A stretch of DNA of 11,330 nt from contig CAJOFG010000011.1 of the NCBI GenBank assembly GCA_905233965.1, forward strand, positions 1-11,330, read 5' to 3'. The notes under the pieces are model-generated. The model saw only the letters and a program-made list of their open reading frames with translations, had not been told where the DNA came from and did not search any database. The stretch comes from an uncultured Selenomonadaceae bacterium. GTDB taxonomy: Bacteria; Bacillota; Negativicutes; Selenomonadales; Selenomonadaceae. Shown in pieces: positions 1 to 7,616 of this stretch. The translations under genes were made by a program, and so were the position numbers. Numbering within the stretch: position 1 is the stretch's first letter; every line of letters starts with the position of its first letter.

Positions 1-344
1 CGGACGCGGTAAAAAATATTCAGTCATTCGTTCGCGTGGAAAATATCTCGCAGAAAGCCGAAACGACCGAAATAAATCCGGAGTTGATAAAACTTGACGC
101 GGAGCAGGTTCTTTACAAAGCATTCGAGGCGGTTCAAGTCGTCGCCGGCGAACTTATCGAAAAGCAGGATTATATCGGTGCGCTGGACGTGCTGAAAAAA
201 CTTTCCGCGCCGATAGATTCTTTCTTCGATTCGGTAATGGTCATGGACGAAAATCCGGAAGTCAGAAAAAATCGTCTCGCACTTTTGAAGTCCGTCGATA
301 ATCTCATTTCCGAAATTGCGGATTTCAAAAAATTAACAGTCTGA
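1..344 (+). CDS. glyS: Glycyl-tRNA synthetase beta subunit, C-terminal fragment (partial at 5' end)
   Basis: This is the end of the beta subunit of the alpha2-beta2 bacterial glycyl-tRNA synthetase, which charges tRNA-Gly in the cytoplasm. The frame is open to the left edge (first full codon at 3), so the gene begins outside the window; the GTG at 36 is an internal valine codon, not a start. The visible 114 or so residues are the C-terminal tRNA-binding helical region. The diagnostic stretch is P-I-D-S-F-F-D-S-V-M-V-M-D, followed by VRKNRLALLK and a final ISEIADFKKL, which matches the usual GlyS ending (PVDAFFDKVMVM, then NRL, then VADIS). The stop is TGA at 342-344. The catalytic core and the glyQ partner are not in view. 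No convincing terminator separates it from the next gene, but that gene has its own promoter. Confidence 0.95.
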   Translation, partial: DAVKNIQSFVRVENISQKAETTEINPELIKLDAEQVLYKAFEAVQVVAGELIEKQDYIGALDVLKKLSAPIDSFFDSVMVMDENPEVRKNRLALLKSVDNLISEIADFKKLTV

Positions 345-365
345 TTTTAAATTGAAAAAATTTTT

Positions 366-395
366 GCAGGAAGTTTAAGGGAAACGTCGAATTGA
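366..395 (+). promoter_or_regulatory. Putative sigma-H (Spo0H)-type promoter for the EAL gene
   Basis: GCAGGA at 366-371 and GAATTGA at 389-395 are separated by 17 bases. This matches the sigma-H pattern AGGA-N17-GAAT, and the two boxes are the same as those I recall for the Bacillus subtilis spoVG promoter. Transcription would start near 399-402, giving a leader of about 40 bases before the ATG at 439. No better sigma-70 promoter is seen in the 94-base gap. The assignment to sigma-H is an inference from the motif. Confidence 0.55.
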
Positions 396-438
396 AAATT
401 TGAGTTAATGCGGGAGATTTTAAGAAGGAAGAATATTT

Positions 439-2124
439 ATGAGTACAAATGAAACTCCACGATTCGGAGAAAGTTCTCCGCTCAAAAACATACAGGATTA
501 CTTCAGCGTTTTGCAGAATACGACGGACGAATATTTATTTGTCATCGATTCGGAGAGCGATTCCGTTTTGCTGTCGGATAATTTTATCCGGGACTTTGAT
601 TTTCCCTCAAACGTGGTTGAAGATTTTGACGCGCTTATAATGCCGTTCATCTACCACGACGATCGCGAAATTTACGAAGAAACCGTTCGTCTTGTGAGTG
701 AGGGCGAGAAAAAGGATTCCGTCAGCTGTGAATTTCGATTGCTCCACAGAAACGGCGAATACGGCTGGGTAAGTCTTCGTATGTCGGTCGGCAGTGACGA
801 GTTCGGGCAAACAAAATTTGTTTCCGGAATAATCAACCGTTTGGACAAATTGGTTAAAGCCGATTTCGTTACCGGACTTTTAAATCGAACGGCACTTACC
901 GCCGACTTGCAGGAAGAACTCAACCGCCCGGATTCTCACGGCGCGTTTGTCGTCATCGGGCTGGACAATTTCAACGTCATCAACGAAACTTACGGGCACA
1001 AATTCGGCGATATGGCGATGCGTCAAATCGGGCAGAATATCACAAATGTTTTGCCGCCGGACATCAAGCTTTACAAAATAAACAGCTACCTTTTCGGTCT
1101 GTTCATGCCGGACGCGATGCCGGAAGAAATTGAAATTATTTTCTCCAGCGTGCAACTTTGTATGCGCGAAATTCGCAACGTCGAGGACACGATTTACTGT
1201 ACCGCGTCTGCCGGCGCGGCGTTCTACCCCTACGACTCGAACGAGTATGTAACTTTGATTCGTTATGCGGAAGTCGCTTTGGAAATTGCGCGGAAAAAAG
1301 GTCGCGACCAAATTTGTTTCTTCGACAGAGAAACTTACGATCGCTGGCGTTACGATATCGGTATGCAGAACCTCATGCAAAACTGTATCGCGCGCGGTTG
1401 CGAAGACTTTTTCCTCTGCTATCAGCCGCAAGTCGATGCAAGGGACGGTTCGTTAATCGGTGCGGAGGCTTTGATTCGCTGGTACGACAAAGACGGAAGT
1501 GTCGTTGCTCCGATGCAATTCATTCCGATGTTGGAAAAATCCCGAATGATTATTCCGGTCGGTCACTGGATTATCGAAAACGCGGTTATCACGGCGAAGA
1601 AGTGGCAGCAGTTCATGCCGGAATTCAAGATGAGCATAAATATTTCTCTCTATCAGCTTGAAGAGCATATGTTCTTCCCGTTCGTCAAAGATTGTATCGA
1701 ACGCCACCGGATAGATCCTTCGACAATCGTTTTCGAGTTGACCGAAAGTCAAAGCGTTTACGATTGGGAATTCGTCAACAAACAATTTTCCGAATTCCAC
1801 AACATGGGAATTAAAATCGCGATGGACGATTTCGGAACCGGTTATTCTTCGCTCGGTTTCCTGAAAAATTTCACCTGCGATATAATTAAAATCGACAGAA
1901 TGTTCGTCAAAGATATTTTGCACAGCTCGTTCGACAAAAACCTCGTCAAGTACACCGTTCAACTTTGTCACTCAATCGGAATGAAAGTTTGTATCGAAGG
2001 TGTCGAGGAGGAGGACGCATACGTTTATCTTCGCGACGAATGTTACGCGGATCAGATTCAGGGATTTTTCTTCGGTTATCCGGAGAAGGAGGAAGTTTTT
2101 GAAAAGCGTTTCCAAGCAATGTAA
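439..2124 (+). CDS. PAS - degenerate GGDEF - EAL protein, predicted c-di-GMP phosphodiesterase
   Basis: A 561-residue cytoplasmic signalling protein with no membrane segment. Residues about 18-135 form a PAS_3-type sensor (HDDREIYEETV, then EFRLLHRNGEYGW). Residues about 140-296 form a GGDEF domain whose signature at 215-219 is NSYLF instead of GGDEF, so diguanylate cyclase activity is very unlikely. Residues about 308-555 form an EAL domain with all the usual catalytic positions: E343 (EAL), N401, E433/E436 (ELTE), D463-D464 in DDFGTGYSSL, K484, E520/E523 and Q541. It should therefore hydrolyse c-di-GMP to pGpG, perhaps with the dead GGDEF domain as a GTP or partner sensor. AAGGAAG at 425-431 lies 7 bases before the ATG. 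The gene stands alone between its own promoter and a strong terminator. c-di-GMP removal usually favours motility, which fits the chemotaxis genes at the right of the window. Confidence 0.93.
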   Translation: MSTNETPRFGESSPLKNIQDYFSVLQNTTDEYLFVIDSESDSVLLSDNFIRDFDFPSNVVEDFDALIMPFIYHDDREIYEETVRLVSEGEKKDSVSCEFRLLHRNGEYGWVSLRMSVGSDEFGQTKFVSGIINRLDKLVKADFVTGLLNRTALTADLQEELNRPDSHGAFVVIGLDNFNVINETYGHKFGDMAMRQIGQNITNVLPPDIKLYKINSYLFGLFMPDAMPEEIEIIFSSVQLCMREIRNVEDTIYCTASAGAAFYPYDSNEYVTLIRYAEVALEIARKKGRDQICFFDRETYDRWRYDIGMQNLMQNCIARGCEDFFLCYQPQVDARDGSLIGAEALIRWYDKDGSVVAPMQFIPMLEKSRMIIPVGHWIIENAVITAKKWQQFMPEFKMSINISLYQLEEHMFFPFVKDCIERHRIDPSTIVFELTESQSVYDWEFVNKQFSEFHNMGIKIAMDDFGTGYSSLGFLKNFTCDIIKIDRMFVKDILHSSFDKNLVKYTVQLCHSIGMKVCIEGVEEEDAYVYLRDECYADQIQGFFFGYPEKEEVFEKRFQAM

Positions 2125-2145
2125 ATCACAATAGAAAATAAAATT

Positions 2146-2179
2146 ATTCGCCGCAGATAATTGCGGCGAATTTTTTTTT
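2146..2179 (+). terminator. Rho-independent terminator after the EAL gene
   Basis: ATTCGCCGCA (2146-2155) pairs perfectly with TGCGGCGAAT (2162-2171) across a 6-base loop. The stem runs into nine consecutive T (2171-2179). It ends transcription of the gene that stops at 2124. Confidence 0.93.
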
Positions 2180-2209
2180 GCAATTCGGACGCAACGGCAA
2201 GCCGAATTG

Positions 2210-2238
2210 TTGACTTAAGCAACAAATTCCTATAAAAT
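2210..2238 (+). promoter_or_regulatory. Sigma-70-type promoter of the ProC-like / ftsEX gene set
   Basis: TTGACT at 2210-2215 and TAAAAT at 2233-2238 are 17 bases apart; the overlapping TATAAA at 2231-2236 gives 15. The expected start near 2245 leaves a leader of about 105 bases. An 8-base inverted repeat, CAATTCGG (2181-2188) / CCGAATTG (2202-2209), ends exactly where the -35 box begins and could be a protein-binding site. This is the only good promoter seen ahead of the six co-directional genes that follow. Confidence 0.6.
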
Positions 2239-2350
2239 TCGAGACGGAAAAAAAATTTCGACAGGCTTTGCGGTATTCGATAAAAAAATTTTTTTTAAAC
2301 GAAATTTAATGAGCATTTAACTTTTCCGGAAAATAAGAGGTGATTTTTTT
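2239..2350 (+). other. A/T-rich leader with inverted repeats
   Basis: The leader holds AAATTTCG (2253-2260) facing CGAAATTT (2300-2307), with an A7T8 palindrome between them. The 12-base palindrome TTTTCCGGAAAA (2322-2333) sits directly before the ribosome site GAGGTGA (2337-2343). I recognise no known riboswitch class. Similar A/T tracts occur throughout the window, so these may be compositional. Confidence 0.35.
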
Positions 2351-3199
2351 ATGGCGACCATGTTTAAAGGAATTATCGGCGGAAACGAATTTTTGACTGA
2401 GGTTTTGGTTCGCGGTCTCACCGTCCACGGGCCGGCCGATGCTTACTGCGTCGGTCACTGCACGGAACAACTCGGTTCCAGACTTTATTCGCGATGCAAA
2501 GTTCGTTACGTCAGAAATATTACGGATATTGTTCCCAATTCGGCGGTTCTTTTTTTTACTTTCGATACTGAGGAAGCAAATACCCTGCTCCCGAAAATCG
2601 CGTCGAAGATTCAGCCGTGGACTTTGGTTATCTCTCTCGTAAGAGGTTTGAAACTCGCAACGCTGGAACATTTTTTCCCGAACAACGAAATTGTCCGGCT
2701 CGCAATAAATCCGTCCGTAATTTCCGGCGCGGGTCTCGGTGCTTACGCCGTCAGCAAAAATGCATCGGCAGACGCACGCAGTATGGCGCATATCGTTTTG
2801 AAAGAGTGCGGTGACGTTATCGCGGTTGACAACGAGGACGAGTTGGAAAAAATCGGCAACTACCTGACGGCAAATACTTATTTCGCTTACCTGATAATTC
2901 GCAGCATGATGAAAAGTGCAAAACAACTCGGAATGGATTCCAAAGAAACAAATTTCGCCGTCAGCAAACTTTTGCAGGGCGCGACACACACTTTGATTGA
3001 TGAAGGTTACGATACGGCCGATGTCATAAGTCGCGGCTTGAACGATGAACACGTTGCCGGAATTGCCGGACATTTGGTAAAAAGTTTCGGAATAACCGAC
3101 GACGTTATTCAGTCAATCGAAAAATTCGAGCCGCATCCCAAAGAAAAATCGCCGGACGATCCGGAAAATTATAAAATCCATTATCGCTGGTCAAGATAA
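2351..3199 (+). CDS. Divergent pyrroline-5-carboxylate reductase (ProC)-like protein
   Basis: A 282-residue protein with the layout of the ProC family: an N-terminal Rossmann-like half and a C-terminal all-helical dimerisation half. IVRLAINPSVISGAG (114-128) corresponds to the family's IRxMPNTPAxxGxG. Key motifs are altered. The nucleotide-binding loop reads GIIGGNEF (7-14), one residue shorter than GFIGxGNM, and the active-site SGSGPAY is replaced by TANTYFAY (173-180). The C-terminal end (about 258-282) is charged and looks unstructured. It may therefore be a paralogue that no longer makes proline; I do not assign a reaction. GAGGTGA at 2337-2343 is 7 bases before this ATG, which favours it over the ATG at 2360. 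It is the first gene of the set that leads to ftsEX. Confidence 0.75.
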   Translation: MATMFKGIIGGNEFLTEVLVRGLTVHGPADAYCVGHCTEQLGSRLYSRCKVRYVRNITDIVPNSAVLFFTFDTEEANTLLPKIASKIQPWTLVISLVRGLKLATLEHFFPNNEIVRLAINPSVISGAGLGAYAVSKNASADARSMAHIVLKECGDVIAVDNEDELEKIGNYLTANTYFAYLIIRSMMKSAKQLGMDSKETNFAVSKLLQGATHTLIDEGYDTADVISRGLNDEHVAGIAGHLVKSFGITDDVIQSIEKFEPHPKEKSPDDPENYKIHYRWSR

Positions 3200-3225
3200 A
3201 AAATTTTCGGGGGTATCAATAAATT

Positions 3226-4536
3226 TTGTTTGAATTACTTTTGCCGCTTTTATCGGTATGTTTTTTGGCACCGATGTGCGGCTATTTTTCTTTGATGAAA
3301 ACCGCGCTGACGGAGAGCAGTCACGGCAAAATTGAAAAACTTGCAAACGACGGAAATAAAAATGCGGAGTCGGCGTTGAAACTTTTGGACGCGACGGCAC
3401 GTCCGATTGCCGTCACGCAAATTTTTAACATTCTCGCCGGAATAGGTGCGGGCGTTTGCATTTTCCCTATGGCAACAACAATTCTGCGGGAAATAAATTT
3501 TTCGGACAACGCCGCGATGATTGCCGTCGCCGGCACGGTTATTTTCGTCGTGTTCATGATGATTTTTTTCGGAAGATTTTTACCGACAAGAATTGCCGAA
3601 CAGTCGCCGGAAGAATATTTGCTGGAATACAACCGGAGCTTTAAATTTTTTGTCCGGATAATGTCGCCGGTCGTGATTGTCTTTTCAAAAATCGCCGGTT
3701 TGACCATGATGATTTTGGGAATGAATCCGGACAAGCCGGACACGGTGACGGAGGAGGAAGTAAAAGATTTAATCGAGCAGGGGACTGAGGACGGCACGTT
3801 CGAGGAGTCCGAAAAGGAAATGGTGGACAAAATTTTTCACCTGAGCGATCAAACGGCTTACGACTTGATGATTCCCCGCGTGAGAATGGATTGGCTGGAT
3901 ATTTCCGACGGCGCGAAAAAAATTTTTGAAGTCATTCGCAAATCGGAGCAAAAAATTTTTCCGGTCGCCGAAGGTGACTTGGACGAGTTCAAAGGAATAA
4001 TTTACGCGAAAGATTTATTGGACGCTTTTATCGAGCGTGAAAAAGTCGGCGGCGAACCGGATTTGAACGCGCTGATTAAAAAGCCGCTGTTCGTGCCGCG
4101 AACAATGGAAACTTTCCGGATTGTCGAGAAGTTCAAAAACTCCGGCGAGTTTGTAGCGATAGTCAACGACGAATACGGCGGAGTTACCGGCATGATTACC
4201 GGCGAAATTATCGCAAAAGAAATTATCGGCATGGACGACGATGAAATTTTCGGCGCGCAAAAATTTTTTCCCAAGAAAGAAAATTCCCGCGTTATCGACG
4301 GACTTTGCGACATCGACGACTTCAAAGAGCTTTACGACCTGGAAATTTTGCCGAATGAGGAGGAAGACCGTTTCAAAACCATGGGCGGGTTCGTGACCGC
4401 GCTTTTCGGTTACATTCCGAAAGTCGGCGAATTCAGAGATTGGAACGGAATGAGATTCAAAGTTTTGAAAATGGATCGTGCGCGAATTGCAGAAATAGAA
4501 GTCACAAAAATTCCGGAACACGACAAGACGAAGTAA
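3226..4536 (+). CDS. Membrane protein of the HlyC/CorC (CNNM) family: DUF21, CBS pair, CorC_HlyC domain
   Basis: A 436-residue inner-membrane protein. Hydrophobic segments lie at about 2-22, 60-85, 97-118 and 140-165, within a DUF21/CNNM transmembrane domain (FSLMKTALTESSHGKIEKLA resembles the family's FSxSExALxxLxxxKLxxLA). Two CBS motifs follow at about 214-270 (MIPRVRM at 215-221) and 280-335 (NDEYGGVTGMITGE at 314-327). A C-terminal CorC_HlyC domain covers about 355-428. Family members are linked to divalent cation (Mg2+, Co2+) export or homeostasis, and CBS pairs sense adenine nucleotides; the 'hemolysin' label is historical. An in-frame TAA at 3220-3222 limits the start: only ATT 3223 or TTG 3226 are possible close by. 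I chose TTG 3226, with CGGGGGT upstream at 3208-3214. It lies 26 bases after the ProC-like gene. Confidence 0.9.
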   Translation: MFELLLPLLSVCFLAPMCGYFSLMKTALTESSHGKIEKLANDGNKNAESALKLLDATARPIAVTQIFNILAGIGAGVCIFPMATTILREINFSDNAAMIAVAGTVIFVVFMMIFFGRFLPTRIAEQSPEEYLLEYNRSFKFFVRIMSPVVIVFSKIAGLTMMILGMNPDKPDTVTEEEVKDLIEQGTEDGTFEESEKEMVDKIFHLSDQTAYDLMIPRVRMDWLDISDGAKKIFEVIRKSEQKIFPVAEGDLDEFKGIIYAKDLLDAFIEREKVGGEPDLNALIKKPLFVPRTMETFRIVEKFKNSGEFVAIVNDEYGGVTGMITGEIIAKEIIGMDDDEIFGAQKFFPKKENSRVIDGLCDIDDFKELYDLEILPNEEEDRFKTMGGFVTALFGYIPKVGEFRDWNGMRFKVLKMDRARIAEIEVTKIPEHDKTK

Positions 4537-4563
4537 CTTACAAAATTTTTTGGAGAGGTTTTT

Positions 4564-4788
4564 ATGCGGTACAAATGTAAAATCACGGTGATTGACAAAA
4601 AAGTTTTTCCGGACTTGCAGGAAAAAATTTCGGACGCGATTAAAAAAATTTCCGGCGTTCACGATTCAAAGTTCAGACCGGAAAAAAATTTTACAGAAAT
4701 TTTCACGGACAGAAATTCCTAAGTCGCCGACGAAAAAATTATCGACGCGGCGAAAAAAGTCGGAGAGTTTGAAATTAAAATCGACTGA
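4564..4788 (+). pseudogene. Small HMA-like gene interrupted by an in-frame TAA
   Basis: An ATG at 4564 with an excellent ribosome site (GGAGAGG, 4552-4558) opens a frame that reads 52 codons to TAA at 4720-4722. The same frame then continues for 21 more sense codons (VADEKIIDAAKKVGEFEIKI and a final D) to TGA at 4786-4788. The tail after the stop keeps the codon habits of its neighbours, so the full product should be about 74 residues. The beta-alpha-beta pattern (ITVIDKK, then DAIKKISGVHDSKF, then a second helix DEKIIDAAKKVG and a strand EFEIKID) recalls heavy-metal-associated / ferredoxin-like domains, but without the metal-binding CxxC. One G-to-T change (GAA to TAA) would explain the stop. 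It could also be a sequencing error, a real 52-residue protein, or readthrough. Function is not known. It sits between the CBS membrane gene and ftsE, 24 bases before ftsE. Confidence 0.6.
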
Positions 4789-4812
4789 AAAAAATTTTTT
4801 CAAGGTGATTGA

Positions 4813-5499
4813 ATGATTCATTTAAAAAACGTGACGAAAATTTACAAGCAGAATAATGTTGTCGCACTGGACGACGTGAGCCTTGACATTGAGCGCGGGG
4901 AATTTGTTTTTATCGTCGGGCAGTCCGGCAGCGGCAAGTCCACGCTGATGAAACTTTTGATGCACGAAGAACTTGTTACCGCCGGAAATATTTTCGTCGA
5001 TAACAAAGATGTCGTTTCAATGGACAGGAAGGAAGTACCTTATCTTCGCCGGGCGTTGGGCGTAATTTTTCAGGACTACCGGCTTTTGGAAGATAAAACC
5101 GTTTATGAAAATGTTGCCTTCGCCATGCAGGTTATCGAGGCTCCCCGCCGGATTATGCAAAGGAGCGTAAATACCGTTCTGGATATTGTCGGTCTGCGTG
5201 ACAAGTACAAGCATTTTCCGGCGCAACTCAGCGGCGGCGAACAGCAAAGGGTTGCGATTGCCCGTGCTATAGTCAACGATCCGCGAATTGTAATTGCCGA
5301 CGAGCCGACCGGAAATTTGGATCCGGAAACCGGCCGGGACATCATGGATATTTTTCAGCGAATCAACGAAGCGGGAACGACAATCGTAATGGCGACGCAT
5401 GACAAAAATATTGTGGACAGAATGAAAAAGCGCGTCATTGCCCTTGAGAACGGAAAAATTGTTCGCGACGAAATGCGCGGACGGTATGAAGAGAGGTAA
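4813..5499 (+). CDS. ftsE: Cell division ATP-binding protein FtsE
   Basis: A 228-residue ABC ATPase that pairs with FtsX at the division site. It has Walker A GQSGSGKS (36-43), Q-loop Q87, signature LSGGEQQR (139-146), Walker B IVIADE (159-164, catalytic E164), D-loop NLD (168-170) and H-loop H196. Length and the [11 protein letters not shown] stretch are typical of FtsE. ATP hydrolysis in FtsEX changes the shape of the FtsX external domain and so switches on a wall hydrolase, rather than transporting a solute. The ribosome site AAGGTGA (4802-4808) precedes the ATG at 4813. Its stop TAA (5497-5499) shares a base with the first ATG of ftsX, so the two are translationally linked. Confidence 0.97.
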   Translation: MIHLKNVTKIYKQNNVVALDDVSLDIERGEFVFIVGQSGSGKSTLMKLLMHEELVTAGNIFVDNKDVVSMDRKEVPYLRRALGVIFQDYRLLEDKTVYENVAFAMQVIEAPRRIMQRSVNTVLDIVGLRDKYKHFPAQLSGGEQQRVAIARAIVNDPRIVIADEPTGNLDPETGRDIMDIFQRINEAGTTIVMATHDKNIVDRMKKRVIALENGKIVRDEMRGRYEER

Positions 5500-6395
5500 T
5501 GCCGCAAATGAAATTGCAAACGGTTGAATATTATTTTCGGGAAGTCGTCACCTCAATGGTCAGAAACCGGTGGATGTCTTTCGCGTCAATCGGAACGGTG
5601 GCGGTCTCCCTTTTCATACTCGGAGTTTTTTTGATTTTGGTCGTGAACATGACGAAAATGGCATCGTCGCTGGAAAGTCAGGTACAAATTTCCGCTTACC
5701 TCGACGACGCGCTGACGCAGGAGGGGCGCGACGAAGTCGAAAGAATGACGAAAGATTTGTCCGGCGTTTCAAAAGTCGAATTTATTCCGAAAGATAAAGC
5801 ATTGGAAATTTTGCGCGAAAGATTGGGCGACAGGAAAAAAATTTTGGACGCGCTGGACGACTCGAACCCGTTGCCGGATTATTTTTTGGTCACGGTTAAA
5901 TCTGCCGACGACGTGCCGAAAATCGCGACGGCGATCGCCGATTTGTACGGCGTTGAGGAAGTCAAATACGGGCAGGACGTTGCGGCAAATATTTTTGACT
6001 TGACGCATTTAATCCGCGTGTTCGGATTTTTTTTAATGCTCCTTTTAACCGGCGCAACGATTTTTATAATCGCGAACACAATCCGATTGACGGTCTTTGC
6101 CCGGCGCAGAGAAATTGCCGTGATGAAATACGTCGGCGCAACCGATTGGTTTATTCGCTGGCCGTTCATTTTGGAAGGTATCGCGCTCGGATTTATCGGC
6201 GGCGGTATCAGCGCGCTTGCCCTGCGAAGTTTTTACGCGGCGATGGCGTCGAAAATTTATTCGACGCTGGCATTTTTCCCGATGGTCGAACAATATCCGT
6301 TCATGAATTATGTTACCGTCGCTTTAATCGTCGCCGGAATTGTCATAGGAATTTTGGGCAGTACCGTTTCGCTGAAAAGATTTTTGGAAGTTTGA
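5499..6395 (+). CDS. ftsX: Cell division protein FtsX (permease-like subunit)
   Basis: A 298-residue membrane partner of FtsE. Membrane segments are at about 28-50, 172-193, 222-246 and 271-290. The large external domain (about 51-168), between the first two segments, is the part that engages a peptidoglycan hydrolase. The family hallmark RRREIAVMKYVGATDWFIR (202-220) lies after the second segment and contacts the ATPase. The ATG at 5499 overlaps the ftsE stop by one base, and GAGAGG (5491-5496) is only 2 bases away from it. The ATG at 5508 is 11 bases from that site and gives the usual FtsX beginning (MKLQTVEYYFRE), so the true start may be 5508. The M23 peptidase gene 11 bases downstream is the likely hydrolase under its control. 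Confidence 0.95.
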   Translation: MPQMKLQTVEYYFREVVTSMVRNRWMSFASIGTVAVSLFILGVFLILVVNMTKMASSLESQVQISAYLDDALTQEGRDEVERMTKDLSGVSKVEFIPKDKALEILRERLGDRKKILDALDDSNPLPDYFLVTVKSADDVPKIATAIADLYGVEEVKYGQDVAANIFDLTHLIRVFGFFLMLLLTGATIFIIANTIRLTVFARRREIAVMKYVGATDWFIRWPFILEGIALGFIGGGISALALRSFYAAMASKIYSTLAFFPMVEQYPFMNYVTVALIVAGIVIGILGSTVSLKRFLEV

Positions 6396-6406
6396 GGTGA
6401 TTTGTC

Positions 6407-7555
6407 TTGAAAAATTTTTTCCGGTTGATTTTGATTTTGTCTTTGTTGACCGGGACGATTGTCTCAGCGGCAAATTTGGAGGAGAAGAAAGCCGACTTTG
6501 AACAGAAAGCCGAAAACGCGAAACACAAAGCCGACGTTATCCAAGAAAAAATAGATTCCGTTTCCGAAGTAAAAAGAGTCCTCGACGAAGAAGCGGCGGT
6601 TGCCGTCGCCGATTATGATGAAAAACAGGCGGCACTCGACGAAACGATTGCACGAATTAAAGAGAACAACCAAAAGTTAAAAACCGTTGAAAAAGATTTC
6701 AAAGTCAAGCGAAAAGTTTTGGAAAAGCGTATCCGCGACATTTACGTCAACGGGCAAATTTCTTACCTCGACGTGATGTTCGGCGCAAAAGATTTCAACG
6801 ACTTTTTGACGCGAATGGATTTGTTCAAGCGCATCATGGTTCAGGATTCCGTCCTCGTAAATTTGGTGCTGGAATATCGGAATGACATTCTGGCGTTGAA
6901 CAAACAACTTGAGGAGGACAAAAAATCTCAAAAAGATTTGGCGTGGAAAGCCGAAATTGCCAAAGAGTTGAAATTAAAAAAAGTTGCCGAACAACAGGCG
7001 TTGATCGACAAAATGCAAAAAGATAAATCCGTTTACGACAGACAGTACGACGAAATGATGGCGGCATCAAAAGAAGTCGAACGTTTGATTCGGCAGAGCA
7101 AATATCGCGCACAAAGACAAACTGCCGGCAGCAGAGATTCCGGCGGAGGAAGTGCTTACGTCCCGTCCGGCTCCGGCAGTATGATTTGGCCTTTGAGCGG
7201 TCCGATAACTTCCGAATTCGGTTGGCGCAGTCACCCGATTTTCGGCGGGCAAAGATTCCACAGCGGGCTTGACATCGGCGGGGATTACGGCTTGCCGATT
7301 GTCGCCGCGCAAAGCGGAACGGTTTCTCATGCCGGCTGGATAAGCGGCTACGGAAATACGGTTATGATTGAGCACGGCGGCGGAATTGTCACGCTGTACG
7401 GACACAATCAAAGTCTTGCCGTCGAAGTCGGGCAACAGGTCAATCAAGGTGACGTTATCGCTTATTGCGGATCGACCGGAAATTCAACCGGTCCGCACTG
7501 TCATTTTGAAGTCAGGCAAAACGGTGAGCCGGTAAGTCCGCACGGATTCTTATAA
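6407..7555 (+). CDS. Secreted coiled-coil M23 peptidoglycan hydrolase (EnvC-like, FtsEX partner)
   Basis: A 382-residue exported protein. Residues 1-21 or 22 are a signal peptide (KNFFR, then a hydrophobic stretch LILILSLLTGTIVSA). Residues about 24-235 are long charged helices that form a coiled coil, the part that docks on FtsX in known systems. A Gly/Ser-rich linker (about 239-258) leads to the M23 LytM domain (about 259-382). Zinc ligands are H285 and D289 in HSGLDIGG and H366 in HCHFEV; H333 (YGHN) and H364 complete the active site. All are present, so it should be an active endopeptidase, unlike E. coli EnvC, which only activates amidases. The start is TTG at 6407 with GAGGTGA (6394-6400) 6 bases upstream; the RBS overlaps the ftsX stop. 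No clear terminator is seen after it. Confidence 0.93.
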   Translation: MKNFFRLILILSLLTGTIVSAANLEEKKADFEQKAENAKHKADVIQEKIDSVSEVKRVLDEEAAVAVADYDEKQAALDETIARIKENNQKLKTVEKDFKVKRKVLEKRIRDIYVNGQISYLDVMFGAKDFNDFLTRMDLFKRIMVQDSVLVNLVLEYRNDILALNKQLEEDKKSQKDLAWKAEIAKELKLKKVAEQQALIDKMQKDKSVYDRQYDEMMAASKEVERLIRQSKYRAQRQTAGSRDSGGGSAYVPSGSGSMIWPLSGPITSEFGWRSHPIFGGQRFHSGLDIGGDYGLPIVAAQSGTVSHAGWISGYGNTVMIEHGGGIVTLYGHNQSLAVEVGQQVNQGDVIAYCGSTGNSTGPHCHFEVRQNGEPVSPHGFL

Positions 7556-7585
7556 TTCGGCGCGAAAAAAATTTTTTAAAAAAGT

Positions 7586-7616
7586 TTGTAATACATTTTC
7601 CGGACCGGTGTATATG
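7586..7616 (+). promoter_or_regulatory. Weak candidate promoter and dyad for the RiPP precursor gene
   Basis: TTGTAA (7586-7591) and TATATG (7611-7616) are 19 bases apart, a poor match to sigma-70 in both sequence and spacing. An inverted repeat ATACA (7591-7595) / TGTAT (7609-7613) flanks CCGGACCGG and overlaps the -10 box, so a regulator could bind here. The gene may instead be read through from the ftsEX set, because the 111-base gap shows no strong terminator. Confidence 0.3.

Noticed and set aside
880..1431. A 183-codon - strand frame within the EAL gene
   Set aside because: It is antisense to the conserved GGDEF/EAL coding sequence, and nothing in its translation is recognisable.
2306..3073. 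A 255-codon - strand frame opposite the ProC-like gene
   Set aside because: It is exactly antisense to a recognisable gene, with no ribosome site and no family resemblance. Long antisense frames recur here because of codon bias.
4015..4662. A 215-codon - strand frame opposite the CBS gene
   Set aside because: It has low-complexity Phe/Asn/Val composition typical of the complement of this gene, and it is antisense to conserved CBS motifs.
4592..4816. A 74-codon + strand frame whose TGA overlaps the ftsE ATG (ATGA)
   Set aside because: It is a Lys/Arg/Ser-rich shadow of the HMA-like frame, starts inside that gene, and has no ribosome site of its own.
7561..7580. A7T6 palindrome after the M23 gene as a terminator
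   Set aside because: The possible stem is only A-T pairs and similar A/T tracts occur throughout the window, so it is unlikely to stop transcription well.
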